In this document: positions 8,015 through 15,756 of the stretch, piece after piece
Layout: every line of letters begins with the position of its first letter
Position numbering within the stretch: the stretch's first letter is position 1
Assembly: GCF_001238275.1 (NCBI RefSeq)
Contig: NZ_LGTB01000046.1
Span: 24,945 to 88,944 of the forward strand
Direction of reading: 5' to 3'
Origin: Bradyrhizobium viridifuturi
Lineage (GTDB): Bacteria; Pseudomonadota; Alphaproteobacteria; Rhizobiales; Xanthobacteraceae
DNA: 64,000 nt
Position numbers and translations under genes: made by a program
The notes under the pieces: generated by a model
Seen by the model: only the letters and a program-made list of their open reading frames with translations
Databases searched by the model: none
Told to the model about the DNA's origin: nothing

Positions 8015-8416
8015 ATGCGGTTCATGTACATCGTCACCTCGTCCCAGCCCCCGCGGCCGCCGACGCCGGCCCTGATGGAGGCGATGGGCAAGCTCGCCGA
8101 GCGGGAAATCAAGGCCGGCCGCATGATAGACACCGGCGGCCTGCTGCCGGTCGCGATGGGTGCCCAGGTCCGCATCACCGACGGCAAGCTCAATGTGATC
8201 GATGGGCCGTTCATCGAGACCAAGGAGATGATCGGCGGCTACGCGATCTTCGAGCTGCGCAACAAGGAAGAGGCGGTGGCGGCCGCGGTGGAGTTCATGC
8301 AACTGCACAAGGAGCACATGCCCGGTTGGGACGGCACCTGCGAGGTGCGCCCCTTTGCCACCCCGGGCGCGACGGCGCCTGCCAGGTCGATGTGTCCGCC
8401 GTCGCTTGATGCGTAG
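8015..8416 (+). CDS. YCII/DGPF-domain protein
   Basis: A 133-residue cytoplasmic protein of the YCII-related family. The start MRFMYIVTSSQ, the central VIDGPFIETKEMIGGYAIFE with the namesake DGPF motif, and the strand-helix ending EAVAAAVEFMQLH are diagnostic. The ATG at 8015 has GGAG 8 nt upstream. DGPF proteins are the standard neighbours of ECF41/ECF42 sigma factors, and here one sits 80 nt ahead of such a sigma gene under a matching promoter. Its biochemical role in these pairs is not established; a small-molecule-binding or oxidoreductase-like role is often guessed. Confidence 0.92.
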   Translation: MRFMYIVTSSQPPRPPTPALMEAMGKLAEREIKAGRMIDTGGLLPVAMGAQVRITDGKLNVIDGPFIETKEMIGGYAIFELRNKEEAVAAAVEFMQLHKEHMPGWDGTCEVRPFATPGATAPARSMCPPSLDA

Positions 8417-8423
8417 CGGACAG

Positions 8424-8470
8424 GGCGTTTTCAGGCGAAGCGGCTTCCGGTTCGCGTGAAGACAACGCGT
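8424..8470. repeat. short palindromic intergenic repeat, family A
   Basis: Contains GCGTTTTCaggCGAAGCGG and TTCGCGTGAAGACAACGCG, two arms that fold back on each other. A closely related copy lies at 58866-58918. Such elements are common between genes in Bradyrhizobium relatives. This one lies between the YCII and sigma genes and could shape the transcript. Confidence 0.6.
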
Positions 8471-8496
8471 GCAAGCGACCATCCAGGTCGGCGGCG

Positions 8497-9780
8497 ATGA
8501 CGGCCGCCGACATCCAGGCCACGATCCTCGCGGTGTGGCGCATCGAGCAGCCGCGGCTGATCACCAGCCTGTCGCGGATGCTGCGCGACGTGCCGCTCGC
8601 CGAGGATCTGACCCAGGAAGCGCTGGTCGCCGCGCTCGAGCACTGGCCGGCCGACGGCGTGCCGGAGAAGCCGGGCGCCTGGCTGATGGCGACCGCCAAG
8701 CGGCGTGCGCTCGATCACATCAGGCGCAACAGCATGCTGACCGCCAAGCACGGCATGCTGGCGCATGATCTGGCGCGGGAGCAGGAGACCATGCCCGATT
8801 TCGATTCCGCGCTCGACGACGATATCGGCGACGAATTGCTGCGGCTTATCTTCACCGCCTGCCATCCGCTGCTGTCGCGCGAGGCCCGCGCCGCGCTGGC
8901 GCTGCGCATGATCTGCGGCCTCACCACCGAGGAGATCGCGCGCGCCTTCCTGCAGGCGGAGGCGACCATCGCCCAGCGCATCGTGCGCGCCAAGCGCACG
9001 CTGTCGGACTCAGGTCTTGCCTATGAGACGCCGCGCGGCGCGGAGCTGTCCGAGCGGCTCGCCTCGGTGCTCGAGGTCGCCTATCTGATCTTCAACGAGG
9101 GCTATACCGCGGCGCGCGGCGACGAATGGCTGCGGCCGCAGCTCTGCAACGAGGCGCTGCGCATCGGCCGCGTGCTGACCTCGATCGCGCCATCGGAGCC
9201 GGAGGCGCACGGCCTGCTCGCGCTGATGGAGTTCAACGCCTCGCGGATGGCGGCGCGCACCGACGCGGCCGGCGAGCCGATCCTGTTGATGGACCAGAAC
9301 CGTGCGCTGTGGGATCGCCTGCAGATTCGCCGCGGCCGGCTCGCGTTGGCGCGCGCCCGTGAGCTCGGCGGTGCCGGTGGCTTCTACGCGCTGCAGGCTG
9401 CGATCGCCGCCTGTCACGCCGAGGCCGATACGCCTGCCGCGACCGACTGGCGCCGTATCGCCGCGCTCTATGGCGATCTCGCCGCGCTGCTCGACTCGCC
9501 CGTGATCGAGCTCAACCGCGCGGTTGCGATCGGCATGGCGGAAGGGCCGCAGGCCGCGCTGGCGATCGTCGACGATCTCGCCGACGAGCCGGCGCTGAAA
9601 TCCTATCATCTGCTGCCGAGTGTGCGTGGCGATCTGCTGCACCGGCTGAGCCGCTTCGCGGAGGCGCACACAGCGTTCGAGGCCGCCGCCGCATTGGCCG
9701 GCAACGCGCGCGAGCGTGAGTTACTCAAGCGCCGCGCCGCGCTCGCCGCGCGCGCCGCGCAGGATCATGGCCAGCACTGA
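8497..9780 (+). CDS. ECF42-type RNA polymerase sigma factor with long C-terminal extension
   Basis: A 427-residue sigma factor. Region 2 is at about 15-80 (LSRMLRDVPLAEDLTQEAL, with the DhaQEAF-like motif, then PGAWLMATAKRRALDHIRR). Region 4 is at about 110-170 (LALRMICGLTTEEIARAFL, a helix-turn-helix). Beyond residue 185 lies a helical TPR-like extension (FNEGYTA..., LLALMEFNASR..., LLPSVRGDLLHRLSRFAEAHTAFEAA) that distinguishes ECF42 from short ECF sigmas. There is no anti-sigma gene, as expected: activity is thought to be controlled through the extension. It pairs with the upstream DGPF gene. The start has a weak ribosome site, so an alternative is possible. Confidence 0.92.
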   Translation: MTAADIQATILAVWRIEQPRLITSLSRMLRDVPLAEDLTQEALVAALEHWPADGVPEKPGAWLMATAKRRALDHIRRNSMLTAKHGMLAHDLAREQETMPDFDSALDDDIGDELLRLIFTACHPLLSREARAALALRMICGLTTEEIARAFLQAEATIAQRIVRAKRTLSDSGLAYETPRGAELSERLASVLEVAYLIFNEGYTAARGDEWLRPQLCNEALRIGRVLTSIAPSEPEAHGLLALMEFNASRMAARTDAAGEPILLMDQNRALWDRLQIRRGRLALARARELGGAGGFYALQAAIAACHAEADTPAATDWRRIAALYGDLAALLDSPVIELNRAVAIGMAEGPQAALAIVDDLADEPALKSYHLLPSVRGDLLHRLSRFAEAHTAFEAAAALAGNARERELLKRRAALAARAAQDHGQH

Positions 9781-9849
9781 AGGCTTCGCGATTTCGACGT
9801 AAAGCGGCGGCATGTTCGAGGCACCGCAACGTGATCGGGAACTGCGACC

Positions 9850-10227
9850 ATGACGAAGCCCTCCGTGCTGGCGATCGGCCTTGATCCAACCTTCGTCGAT
9901 CTCTCCGTCATGCCGCAGTTCACGCCGGAACTCGTGCGCAGCTATATCGATGCGCAGATCGAGGGTCTGCGCACGCTTGGTTACGACGTCGAAAGCTGTC
10001 TCATCGACCTCGGCGAGACCGCCGAAGCGGTGACGGCAGCGGCCCTCAACGCGCGCTGCTACGATTGCGTCGTGATCGGCGCCGGGCTGCGCGAGCCGCC
10101 GGAGCGGCTCGTGCTGTTCGAGCAGATCCTCAACCTGGTGCACCGGCTCGCGCCCGACGCCGCCATCTGCTTCAACACCAACCCGGCCGACACCGCCGCG
10201 GCCGTGCAGCGCTGGGTCAGGCCTTAG
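9850..10227 (+). CDS. hypothetical protein with Rossmann-like pattern
   Basis: A 125-residue soluble protein that I cannot name. It begins with a strand (SVLAIGLDP), has the long helix VRSYIDAQIEGLRTLGYDVESCLID, a second strand CYDCVVIGAGLREPPE and a final helix AAAVQRWV, an alternating alpha/beta layout like a response-regulator or Rossmann-type domain without nucleotide motifs. It overlaps the convergent membrane-protein gene by 11 nt at the stop codons. It lies 69 nt after the sigma gene and might be read through from it. Confidence 0.6.
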   Translation: MTKPSVLAIGLDPTFVDLSVMPQFTPELVRSYIDAQIEGLRTLGYDVESCLIDLGETAEAVTAAALNARCYDCVVIGAGLREPPERLVLFEQILNLVHRLAPDAAICFNTNPADTAAAVQRWVRP

Positions 10228-10654
10228 GTGCGATGAGCGCGGCCTTGCCGCGCAGCCCCCACAGCAGCAACACCGATGCCGCGATGATCGCAAGGCCGAT
10301 CGAGACGAACCCGGCGGTGACGAGCGTCTCCTGCCACGCCGCGGCGCTACTCCCGGCCGCGGTGATCGGTGAGAGCGCGCCGGTCCCGAGAATGGCGGCG
10401 AGCGACGTCATGGCCCAGTTGCCATAGGTCCCGCAGAGCAGCGCCCAGTAGGCGAAGGCGCGCGGGCCGGACGCCAGCCTGACCTCGCTCCAGATTGCCC
10501 CGACCGCGAGCAGGAAGGTGCCGTTCATCACGCCTTCGAGATGCGCCGCGAGCGCCATCCGCACATTGGTGAAGTGCTGCTCGGCTAGGCCGGTGAGCAG
10601 CCCGATCAAGAACAAGGCCATGCCGTGAAAAAGCAGCCGCCGCCGATAATCCAT
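10217..10654 (-). CDS. small four-helix membrane protein, hydroxylaminobenzene-mutase-like
   Basis: A 145-residue integral membrane protein with about four hydrophobic helices. RLLFHGMALFLIGLLTG, HLEGVMNGTFLLAVG, the LLCGTYGNW segment and a C-terminal LLLWGLRG resemble HabA/HabB hydroxylaminobenzene mutases, which rearrange hydroxylaminobenzene to 2-aminophenol. The resemblance is to conserved motifs I recall and does not prove activity. The ATG at 10654 follows a GGGGG ribosome site; a 21-codon upstream extension is less likely. Confidence 0.6.
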   Translation of the reverse strand: MDYRRRLLFHGMALFLIGLLTGLAEQHFTNVRMALAAHLEGVMNGTFLLAVGAIWSEVRLASGPRAFAYWALLCGTYGNWAMTSLAAILGTGALSPITAAGSSAAAWQETLVTAGFVSIGLAIIAASVLLLWGLRGKAALIAPKA

Positions 10655-10915
10655 TGTCGCCCCCTGAAATCGCCCCGCCGGAATAACGGCCGACCATATC
10701 AGAAAGTGCGCAGGCACCCGCCAGGGACGGGACCAGCGATCCGGCTGGTGGAAGGCCGGCCGCGTGGTCTTGCCGCGCCGGCTGCCGACTGATGGCGGTA
10801 GCGCCGATCGGGCCGGTCACACCGGTCCGGCCCTGACGCAAGGGCCGGGCGGTTGTTGCCGGCGGCAACCTATGACACCATCCCGATTCCGGTTTGATTT
10901 TGACTTTGGAAGCCC

Positions 10916-11944
10916 ATGCCGCGCCACAAATATGCCTGGGAGAAGCTCACGGATGAGCAATTGCTCAAGCAACGCCTCAGCAGTCTGAGGGTTGCGGTCG
11001 AAGGCACCTGGCTCGCGGATTGCGTCGGCACGCTCTACGAGGAGCTCGAAGAGCGCGGCATAAGGTTGCGGCCGCACACCTGGATATCCAGCGAATGGTT
11101 CAGCCCGGCGGATGTGCCCGGCATCGCGATTCCGTTCTATCTCGCCCACCCCCGCCTGATGAAGCTCGAGAAGAAGATGATGCTCGACGTCGAGGGCGCC
11201 TCATGGTCCGAGTGCATGGCCATTCTCCGCCACGAGGCGGGCCACGCCGTCCAGCACGGCTATCAGCTGCAACGCCGCCGGCGCTGGCAGCAGCTGTTCG
11301 GTCCGTCGTCGCAGCACTACCCGCGCTACTACCGGCCCAATCCGGCCAGCCGCAACTATGTCCAGCATCTGCGGCTCTGGTACGCGCAGAGCCATCCGGA
11401 TGAGGATTTCGCCGAGACCTTCGCGGTGTGGCTGCGGCCGCGCTCGAACTGGCGGACGCGCTATGCCGGCTGGCCGGCGCTGAAGAAGCTCGAATATGTC
11501 GACGAGCTGATGGGCGAGATCGCCGGCAAGCGGCCGGTGCTTACGACACGCGAGCGCGTCGATCCGCTGCGTGAGCTCAAGCAGACGCTCGGCGAGCACT
11601 ACAAGAAGAAGCAGGCGTTCTACGCATTCACGCCGCCGAAGACCTATGACCGCGACCTGTCCAAGCTGTTCTCCGCCGATCCGCGGCATCAGCGGTACCA
11701 GCCGGCTGCGGTGTTCATCCGGCGGCATCGTGCTCATATCAGGCAGCTGGTCGCGCGCTGGACCGGCGAGAACCAGCTGACGCTCGATGCGGTGCTCGAC
11801 GACATGATCTCGCGCTGCCGCGAGCTCAATCTGCGTGCCGTTGGCCCCGAGCAGAAGCTCGTGACCAATTTCATCATCCTGCTGACCGCCAAGACCATGC
11901 ACGCGCTGTTCGGCCCGTCGCGCCGCAAATGGATCGCGCTATGA
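10916..11944 (+). CDS. putative zinc-binding metallopeptidase, ATP-grasp partner
   Basis: A 342-residue cytoplasmic-looking protein without a signal peptide. The zincin core is clear: H106-E-A-G-H110 within MAILRHEAGHAVQHGY, then a downstream Glu in DEDFAETFAVWL (about residue 167), giving the His-His-Glu metal set. Around it the sequence is rich in Arg, Tyr and Trp (RRRRWQQLFG, HYPRYYRPNP). The C-terminal 100 residues (FIRRHRAHIRQLVARWTGEN...) are helical and basic. GGAAG precedes the ATG. The stop overlaps the start of an ATP-grasp ligase gene (ATGA), so the two are translated together. I infer they act on one peptide or peptidoglycan-like product; no substrate is visible. Confidence 0.75.
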   Translation: MPRHKYAWEKLTDEQLLKQRLSSLRVAVEGTWLADCVGTLYEELEERGIRLRPHTWISSEWFSPADVPGIAIPFYLAHPRLMKLEKKMMLDVEGASWSECMAILRHEAGHAVQHGYQLQRRRRWQQLFGPSSQHYPRYYRPNPASRNYVQHLRLWYAQSHPDEDFAETFAVWLRPRSNWRTRYAGWPALKKLEYVDELMGEIAGKRPVLTTRERVDPLRELKQTLGEHYKKKQAFYAFTPPKTYDRDLSKLFSADPRHQRYQPAAVFIRRHRAHIRQLVARWTGENQLTLDAVLDDMISRCRELNLRAVGPEQKLVTNFIILLTAKTMHALFGPSRRKWIAL

Positions 11945-12975
11945 AGCATTTTCGCATTCTGGTGCTGATGCACCCGGATTGTGTGCCGCCGGATTCCAGC
12001 GATGGATATTCCGCGCGGGAAATCAACGAGTGGAAGACCGAGTACGACGTCGTCAGTACCCTGCGCGCGGCCGGCCATGAGGTTCGTCCGCTCGGCGTCC
12101 AGGAGGAAATCAAGCCGGTGCGCGACGCGATCGAAGGCTTCAAGCCGCACATCGTGTTCACGCTGCTGGAGGAGTTTCACTACGACGTGGTGTACGACCA
12201 GCACATCGCGAGCTATCTCGAGCTGATGAAGATCCCCTACACCGGGTGCAACCCACGCGGCCTGATCCTGGCGCGCGGCAAGGATCTGTCCAAGACGCTG
12301 GTGCATCATCGCCGGGTCCCGGTGCCGGCCTTCGCCGTGTTTCCGATGCGCCGCAAGGTCAAGCGGCCGCCGCGTCTCGAGCTGCCGCTGATCGTCAAGA
12401 GCCTGAGCAGCGACGGATCGCTCGGCATCTCGCAGGCGTCGATCGTCGACACCGACGAGAAGCTGGTGGAGCGCGTCGCCTTTATCCATGAGCGGATCGG
12501 GACCGCGGCGATCGCCGAGCAGTTCATCGAGGGCCGCGAGCTCTATGTCGGCGTGCTCGGAAACAACCGGCTACGGGTGCTGCCGGTGTGGGAATTGAAA
12601 TTCGGCAGCATGGGCGGCCCCGGCGCGCGGCATATCGCGACCGAAAAGGCCAAGCACGACACCAATTATCAGGAGCGCATCGGGATCGCGGATGGCCCGG
12701 CCGACGACCTCACGCCCGAGCTATCCGCGCATATTCAGCGGCTGGCGAAACGCATCTACCGGACGCTGGGGCTCGACGGCTACGCGCGCATCGACTTCCG
12801 CCTGTCGACCAACGGCGTGCCGTATTTCATCGAAGCCAATCCCAATCCCGAGATCGCCAAGAGCCAGGAGTTCGCGATGGCGGCCGGGCATGACGGGCTC
12901 GATTACCCGGGCCTGTTGAACCGGATCGTAACGCTCGGAATCAGCCGCGCCAAGGCCGGCGTATCGCTGGGCTGA
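11941..12975 (+). CDS. ATP-grasp ligase, D-Ala-D-Ala-ligase-like
   Basis: A 344-residue cytoplasmic ligase of the ATP-grasp fold, which joins a carboxylate (activated as acyl phosphate) to an amine. Visible features: an N-terminal Rossmann-like region (FRILVLMHPD...), the lid segment PYTGCNPRGLILARGKD, PLIVKSLSSDGSLGIS with the ATP-binding Lys, EQFIEGRELYVGVLG, and the Mg-binding end DGYARIDFRL...YFIEANPNPEIAKSQEF. These match D-alanine-D-alanine ligases, but it is not clustered with cell-wall genes. I chose the ATG at 11941, which overlaps the peptidase stop, over one four codons earlier. The pairing with a zincin is the notable feature. Confidence 0.85.
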   Translation: MKHFRILVLMHPDCVPPDSSDGYSAREINEWKTEYDVVSTLRAAGHEVRPLGVQEEIKPVRDAIEGFKPHIVFTLLEEFHYDVVYDQHIASYLELMKIPYTGCNPRGLILARGKDLSKTLVHHRRVPVPAFAVFPMRRKVKRPPRLELPLIVKSLSSDGSLGISQASIVDTDEKLVERVAFIHERIGTAAIAEQFIEGRELYVGVLGNNRLRVLPVWELKFGSMGGPGARHIATEKAKHDTNYQERIGIADGPADDLTPELSAHIQRLAKRIYRTLGLDGYARIDFRLSTNGVPYFIEANPNPEIAKSQEFAMAAGHDGLDYPGLLNRIVTLGISRAKAGVSLG

Positions 12976-13000
12976 GCGAGGCCGGAAGAGCTACGCGGCT

Positions 13001-13304
13001 TCAGAGGCTGCGTTGCATGGTGTGGCGTCGTGCGTCCCTGGGGTTGAACATCGCAAACGTTTCCCTAACGCGCGCCGCCGGTGTCGCCTCGCCGGTCGCC
13101 GTGGAAACGGGCACCGAGGTGGCGCGAAACGCATCCGGTTCGGGCCAGCGCCGCGCGATGATGTCGTTCACCGGGACCGCCAGCAGGATGCTGTCGCTGC
13201 GGCAGGTGTCGTAGCCGTACAAAACGGCAAGAAAAATCGATACGACAACAAGGATCGTCCTGAAATCGGCATTGTGCTTGCGCCTTCTTGATTGAGGCGA
13301 ACAA
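13001..13304 (-). pseudogene. possible small membrane-anchored protein, start or frame uncertain
   Basis: The 3' part encodes ADFRTILVVVSIFLAVLYGYDT, a convincing single membrane helix, followed by a soluble tail (SILLAVPVNDIIARRWPEP... ending MQRSL). No good start exists in that frame; the nearest ATG is at 13459 with an unprotein-like leader. A TTG at 13304 in a neighbouring frame starts MFASIKKAQ and would join cleanly if one C at about 13280 were removed, giving MFASIKKAKHNADFRT. So either the start is unusual or there is an indel. Treat as tentative. Confidence 0.35.
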
Positions 13305-13492
13305 TGCCCGGCGACGGTGAACCGCGCGTTTAACCGTCGGATCGATCGGCCAATACGGTTCCCGCCTGGTGAACGTGATGCATAAACCGTTCGCTTACCA
13401 ACGCCCGCAAGGTTGCGGCAACCAGCTTTCCTCACCAGCCCGCAAGGAGTCTCTGGCATCAAGGGATCAAGAAAAAGACTGAGGAGGCCACC

Positions 13493-13606
13493 ATGTTCGT
13501 CGCCATTCGAGTCATGATCCTGATCGCCAGCGCCTATGCGGGCTCGGCCGTCGCAGAGATGCAGTTCGCGCCGCTGCCGGACCTCTCGGCTTCGTCTGCG
13601 CCGTAG
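13493..13606 (+). CDS. 37-residue exported or membrane peptide
   Basis: ATG at 13493 preceded by GAGGAGGCCACC, one of the best ribosome sites in the window. The product begins MFVAIRVMILIASAYAGSAV, a hydrophobic signal-like segment, and ends with a short Pro/Ser-rich tail (PLPDLSASSAP). The codons have the same high GC third positions as real neighbours. It could be a secreted peptide or a small inner-membrane protein. No function can be assigned. Confidence 0.5.
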   Translation: MFVAIRVMILIASAYAGSAVAEMQFAPLPDLSASSAP

Positions 13607-13657
13607 GACTGACGGACGACGCTTGCTTCGCACTGTTCTGACGCCCGGCGGGCGGCG

Positions 13658-14275
13658 TCAGCGCGCGGCGGCGGCAACTCCGATTGCGCGGGCTGCATTC
13701 TCCGTCATCCGGGTCGCCGTCAGTCGCAGGAAGTACAGCGACAGTCCCGGATTGCGTTCGCACAGCTTCTTCAGTGCGCCATCGCTGATCCACAGCAAAT
13801 CCACGTCGGTCGCCGCCACAGCGGTCTGCGTGCGGCGCCGTTCGAGCGAGAACAGTCCGATCTCTCCGAACAATTCGCCTGCCGATACACCTCGGTCGAT
13901 TTCGGGAAACCTGACATCGCCCGACACGACCATATACAGCAGGTCGGCATCGTCGCCCTTCCTGAAGATCGTTTCTCCCGCCTTGACGTGCTTCGGCCGC
14001 ATGAACGGTTGCAGCCAGCTCGGGGAAAGGTCCGTCGCCGCAGCGAGCTTCGCCTTGCGAAGCAGCCTGACCATCTGGAACAGCAACAATACGTTCAACG
14101 GCAGCAGAATGACGTGCAGGGCGAGCACCGGGTATATCCGGGCGCCCAAGCCGTAGCTGATGAATGCCAGATTACTGCATATGGCGACAGAGCGCAGGCT
14201 CAACATGGTGCTCATGCAGAACGTCAACAACACGAGCGCCGACGCCAGGTAACCCAAGCCATCGATCAATGTCAT
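13658..14275 (-). CDS. membrane-anchored cyclic-nucleotide-binding-domain protein
   Basis: A 205-residue protein. The first 75 residues hold about three membrane helices (LGYLASALVLLTFCMST, AICSNLAFISYGLGA, ALHVILLPLNVLLLFQ). A CRP-like cyclic-nucleotide-binding domain follows at about 95-200: KAGETIFRKGDDADLLYMVVSGDV, GELFGEIGLFSLERRRTQTAVA, with the GE..L and R(R)T phosphate-binding-cassette pattern. There is no helix-turn-helix, so it should act at the membrane. I prefer the ATG at 14275; a GTG four codons upstream is possible. An adenylate cyclase is encoded at 47264, but no link is shown. Confidence 0.75.
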   Translation of the reverse strand: MTLIDGLGYLASALVLLTFCMSTMLSLRSVAICSNLAFISYGLGARIYPVLALHVILLPLNVLLLFQMVRLLRKAKLAAATDLSPSWLQPFMRPKHVKAGETIFRKGDDADLLYMVVSGDVRFPEIDRGVSAGELFGEIGLFSLERRRTQTAVAATDVDLLWISDGALKKLCERNPGLSLYFLRLTATRMTENAARAIGVAAAAR

Positions 14276-14518
14276 GATTGCGTCCACTCAAAAAAAGAAT
14301 TGCAAGCAAAGCGATCTGAAAACGATCGGTAACCTATAGCAGAGCGCTCATTCTCGTGGGCGGAAATGCGTCTGATCGGCGTATCACGCGGAACGTGACG
14401 CGCCGCGGCGCGATGGCGGGAGATATCGGCCGCCTCCAGCGCCTGCTGCTACACGACGCAGTGCAGCGAAAGACATGTTGGAACTTCGCGGCCTTCCGCA
14501 GCTTGACGGAAGGTGGCC

Positions 14519-15553
14519 ATGTTGGGATGCGCGATGTTCCGACGTTTAGCCTTAGGATGTTTTGCCGCTGCTCTCTCGTTTTTGTCGACCACGCCCGTGG
14601 TCGCAGCAGGTCTCGATGCCGCCTCGATCAATGACGCCGCGGCGCCGCCGGCAAGATTGCCGGACCGTCAGCAGCTCAGCCCTTCCATTGCCAGGCTCGA
14701 GATCCTGCTCGATCGCGCGCATTTCTCCCCCGGAGAGATCGACGGCAAGCTCGGCGAGAACGCGCAGAAGGCGCTCGCGGCGTTCGCAGAAGCCAATGGA
14801 TTGTCCTTCGACAAGACGGTGACGGCGGATCTCTGGACCAAGCTTGCCGGTGCCAGCGAAGGCGCCGCGGTCGTCAGCTACACGATCGTCGATGCCGACG
14901 TAAAAGGCCCGTTCCTGAACAAGGTCCCCGCGAAGATGGAGAGCACGAAGAGCTTGCCGGCGCTGAACTTCACCAGCCCGCGCGAAGCGCTCGCCGAGAA
15001 ATTCCACATGAGCGAGGCGTTGCTTCAGGCGCTCAACCCCGGGCAGAAGTTCGACAGGGCCGGTGCGACCATCGCGGTTGCGAACGTGCTCGACACCGGA
15101 AAGCCGGCGCCGGTTGCGCGTGTCGAGGTCGACAAGACGCGGCAGACGCTGCGGACCTTCGATGCCGCGGGCAAGCTGCTCGGCTTCTATCCCGCAACGG
15201 TCGGCAGCACGGAGAAACCGACGCCGAGCGGCACACTGAAGGTGACGGCGATCAACAAGAATCCGACCTATCGCTACAATCCCAAATACAGGTTCAAGGG
15301 CGTCAGGTCGAAGCATCCGTTCACGATCAGGCCCGGCCCTAACAACCCGGTCGGCTCGGTCTGGATCAACCTCTCGGCGGAAGGCTACGGCATCCACGGC
15401 ACTCCCGATCCCGGCAGGATCTCCAAGGCCCAATCCCATGGCTGTGTCCGGCTCACGAACTGGGACGCCGAGCATGTCGCGGCCGGTGTCGCGAAGGGGA
15501 CGCCGGTTGCGTTCGTGGAGGGTGCGCGACAGCGCGACGCGCGCCGGACCTGA
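14519..15553 (+). CDS. L,D-transpeptidase (YkuD family) with peptidoglycan-binding domain
   Basis: A 344-residue exported cell-wall enzyme forming 3-3 crosslinks or attaching proteins to peptidoglycan. A signal peptide covers about residues 1-30 (ending VVAAGLD). A PG-binding-1-like domain lies at 55-105 (LEILLDRAHFSPGEIDGKLGENAQKAL...), then a LysM-like segment near 160 (EALAEKFHMSEALLQALNPG), then the catalytic domain (RVEVDKTRQTL... to the end) with HGTPDPGRISKAQSHGCVRL, which holds the catalytic His, Cys and Arg. The ATG at 14519 has GGAAGG at good spacing; GTG 14513 and ATG 14534 are alternatives. It is not in an operon. Confidence 0.92.
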   Translation: MLGCAMFRRLALGCFAAALSFLSTTPVVAAGLDAASINDAAAPPARLPDRQQLSPSIARLEILLDRAHFSPGEIDGKLGENAQKALAAFAEANGLSFDKTVTADLWTKLAGASEGAAVVSYTIVDADVKGPFLNKVPAKMESTKSLPALNFTSPREALAEKFHMSEALLQALNPGQKFDRAGATIAVANVLDTGKPAPVARVEVDKTRQTLRTFDAAGKLLGFYPATVGSTEKPTPSGTLKVTAINKNPTYRYNPKYRFKGVRSKHPFTIRPGPNNPVGSVWINLSAEGYGIHGTPDPGRISKAQSHGCVRLTNWDAEHVAAGVAKGTPVAFVEGARQRDARRT

Positions 15554-15756
15554 CGCTGGTATTGCCGGTTGTCAACGTCGCTCTGTGTCATTGCCGCGTC
15601 GCGGAATGAAGCCGACCTTGCGATGCGCGCCGTGCCTTGAAGCCATGCGGAAGACGCAAGCGGCCGCGCGCACGCTAACCGTCGCGCACGGTTGCCATGG
15701 GCCGCTCCCCGGCTGATGATACGCAAAACGGATCAAAGCCGATCGAGAGGAAGCGA

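Noticed and set aside
8497..9780. Reading the sigma factor as a plain short ECF sigma with a separate TPR gene
   Set aside because: The frame is continuous and the length is normal for ECF42 factors with C-terminal extensions.
11941..12975. Naming the ATP-grasp gene ddl
   Set aside because: The motifs are shared by several ATP-grasp ligases, and the gene is paired with a peptidase, not with cell-wall genes.
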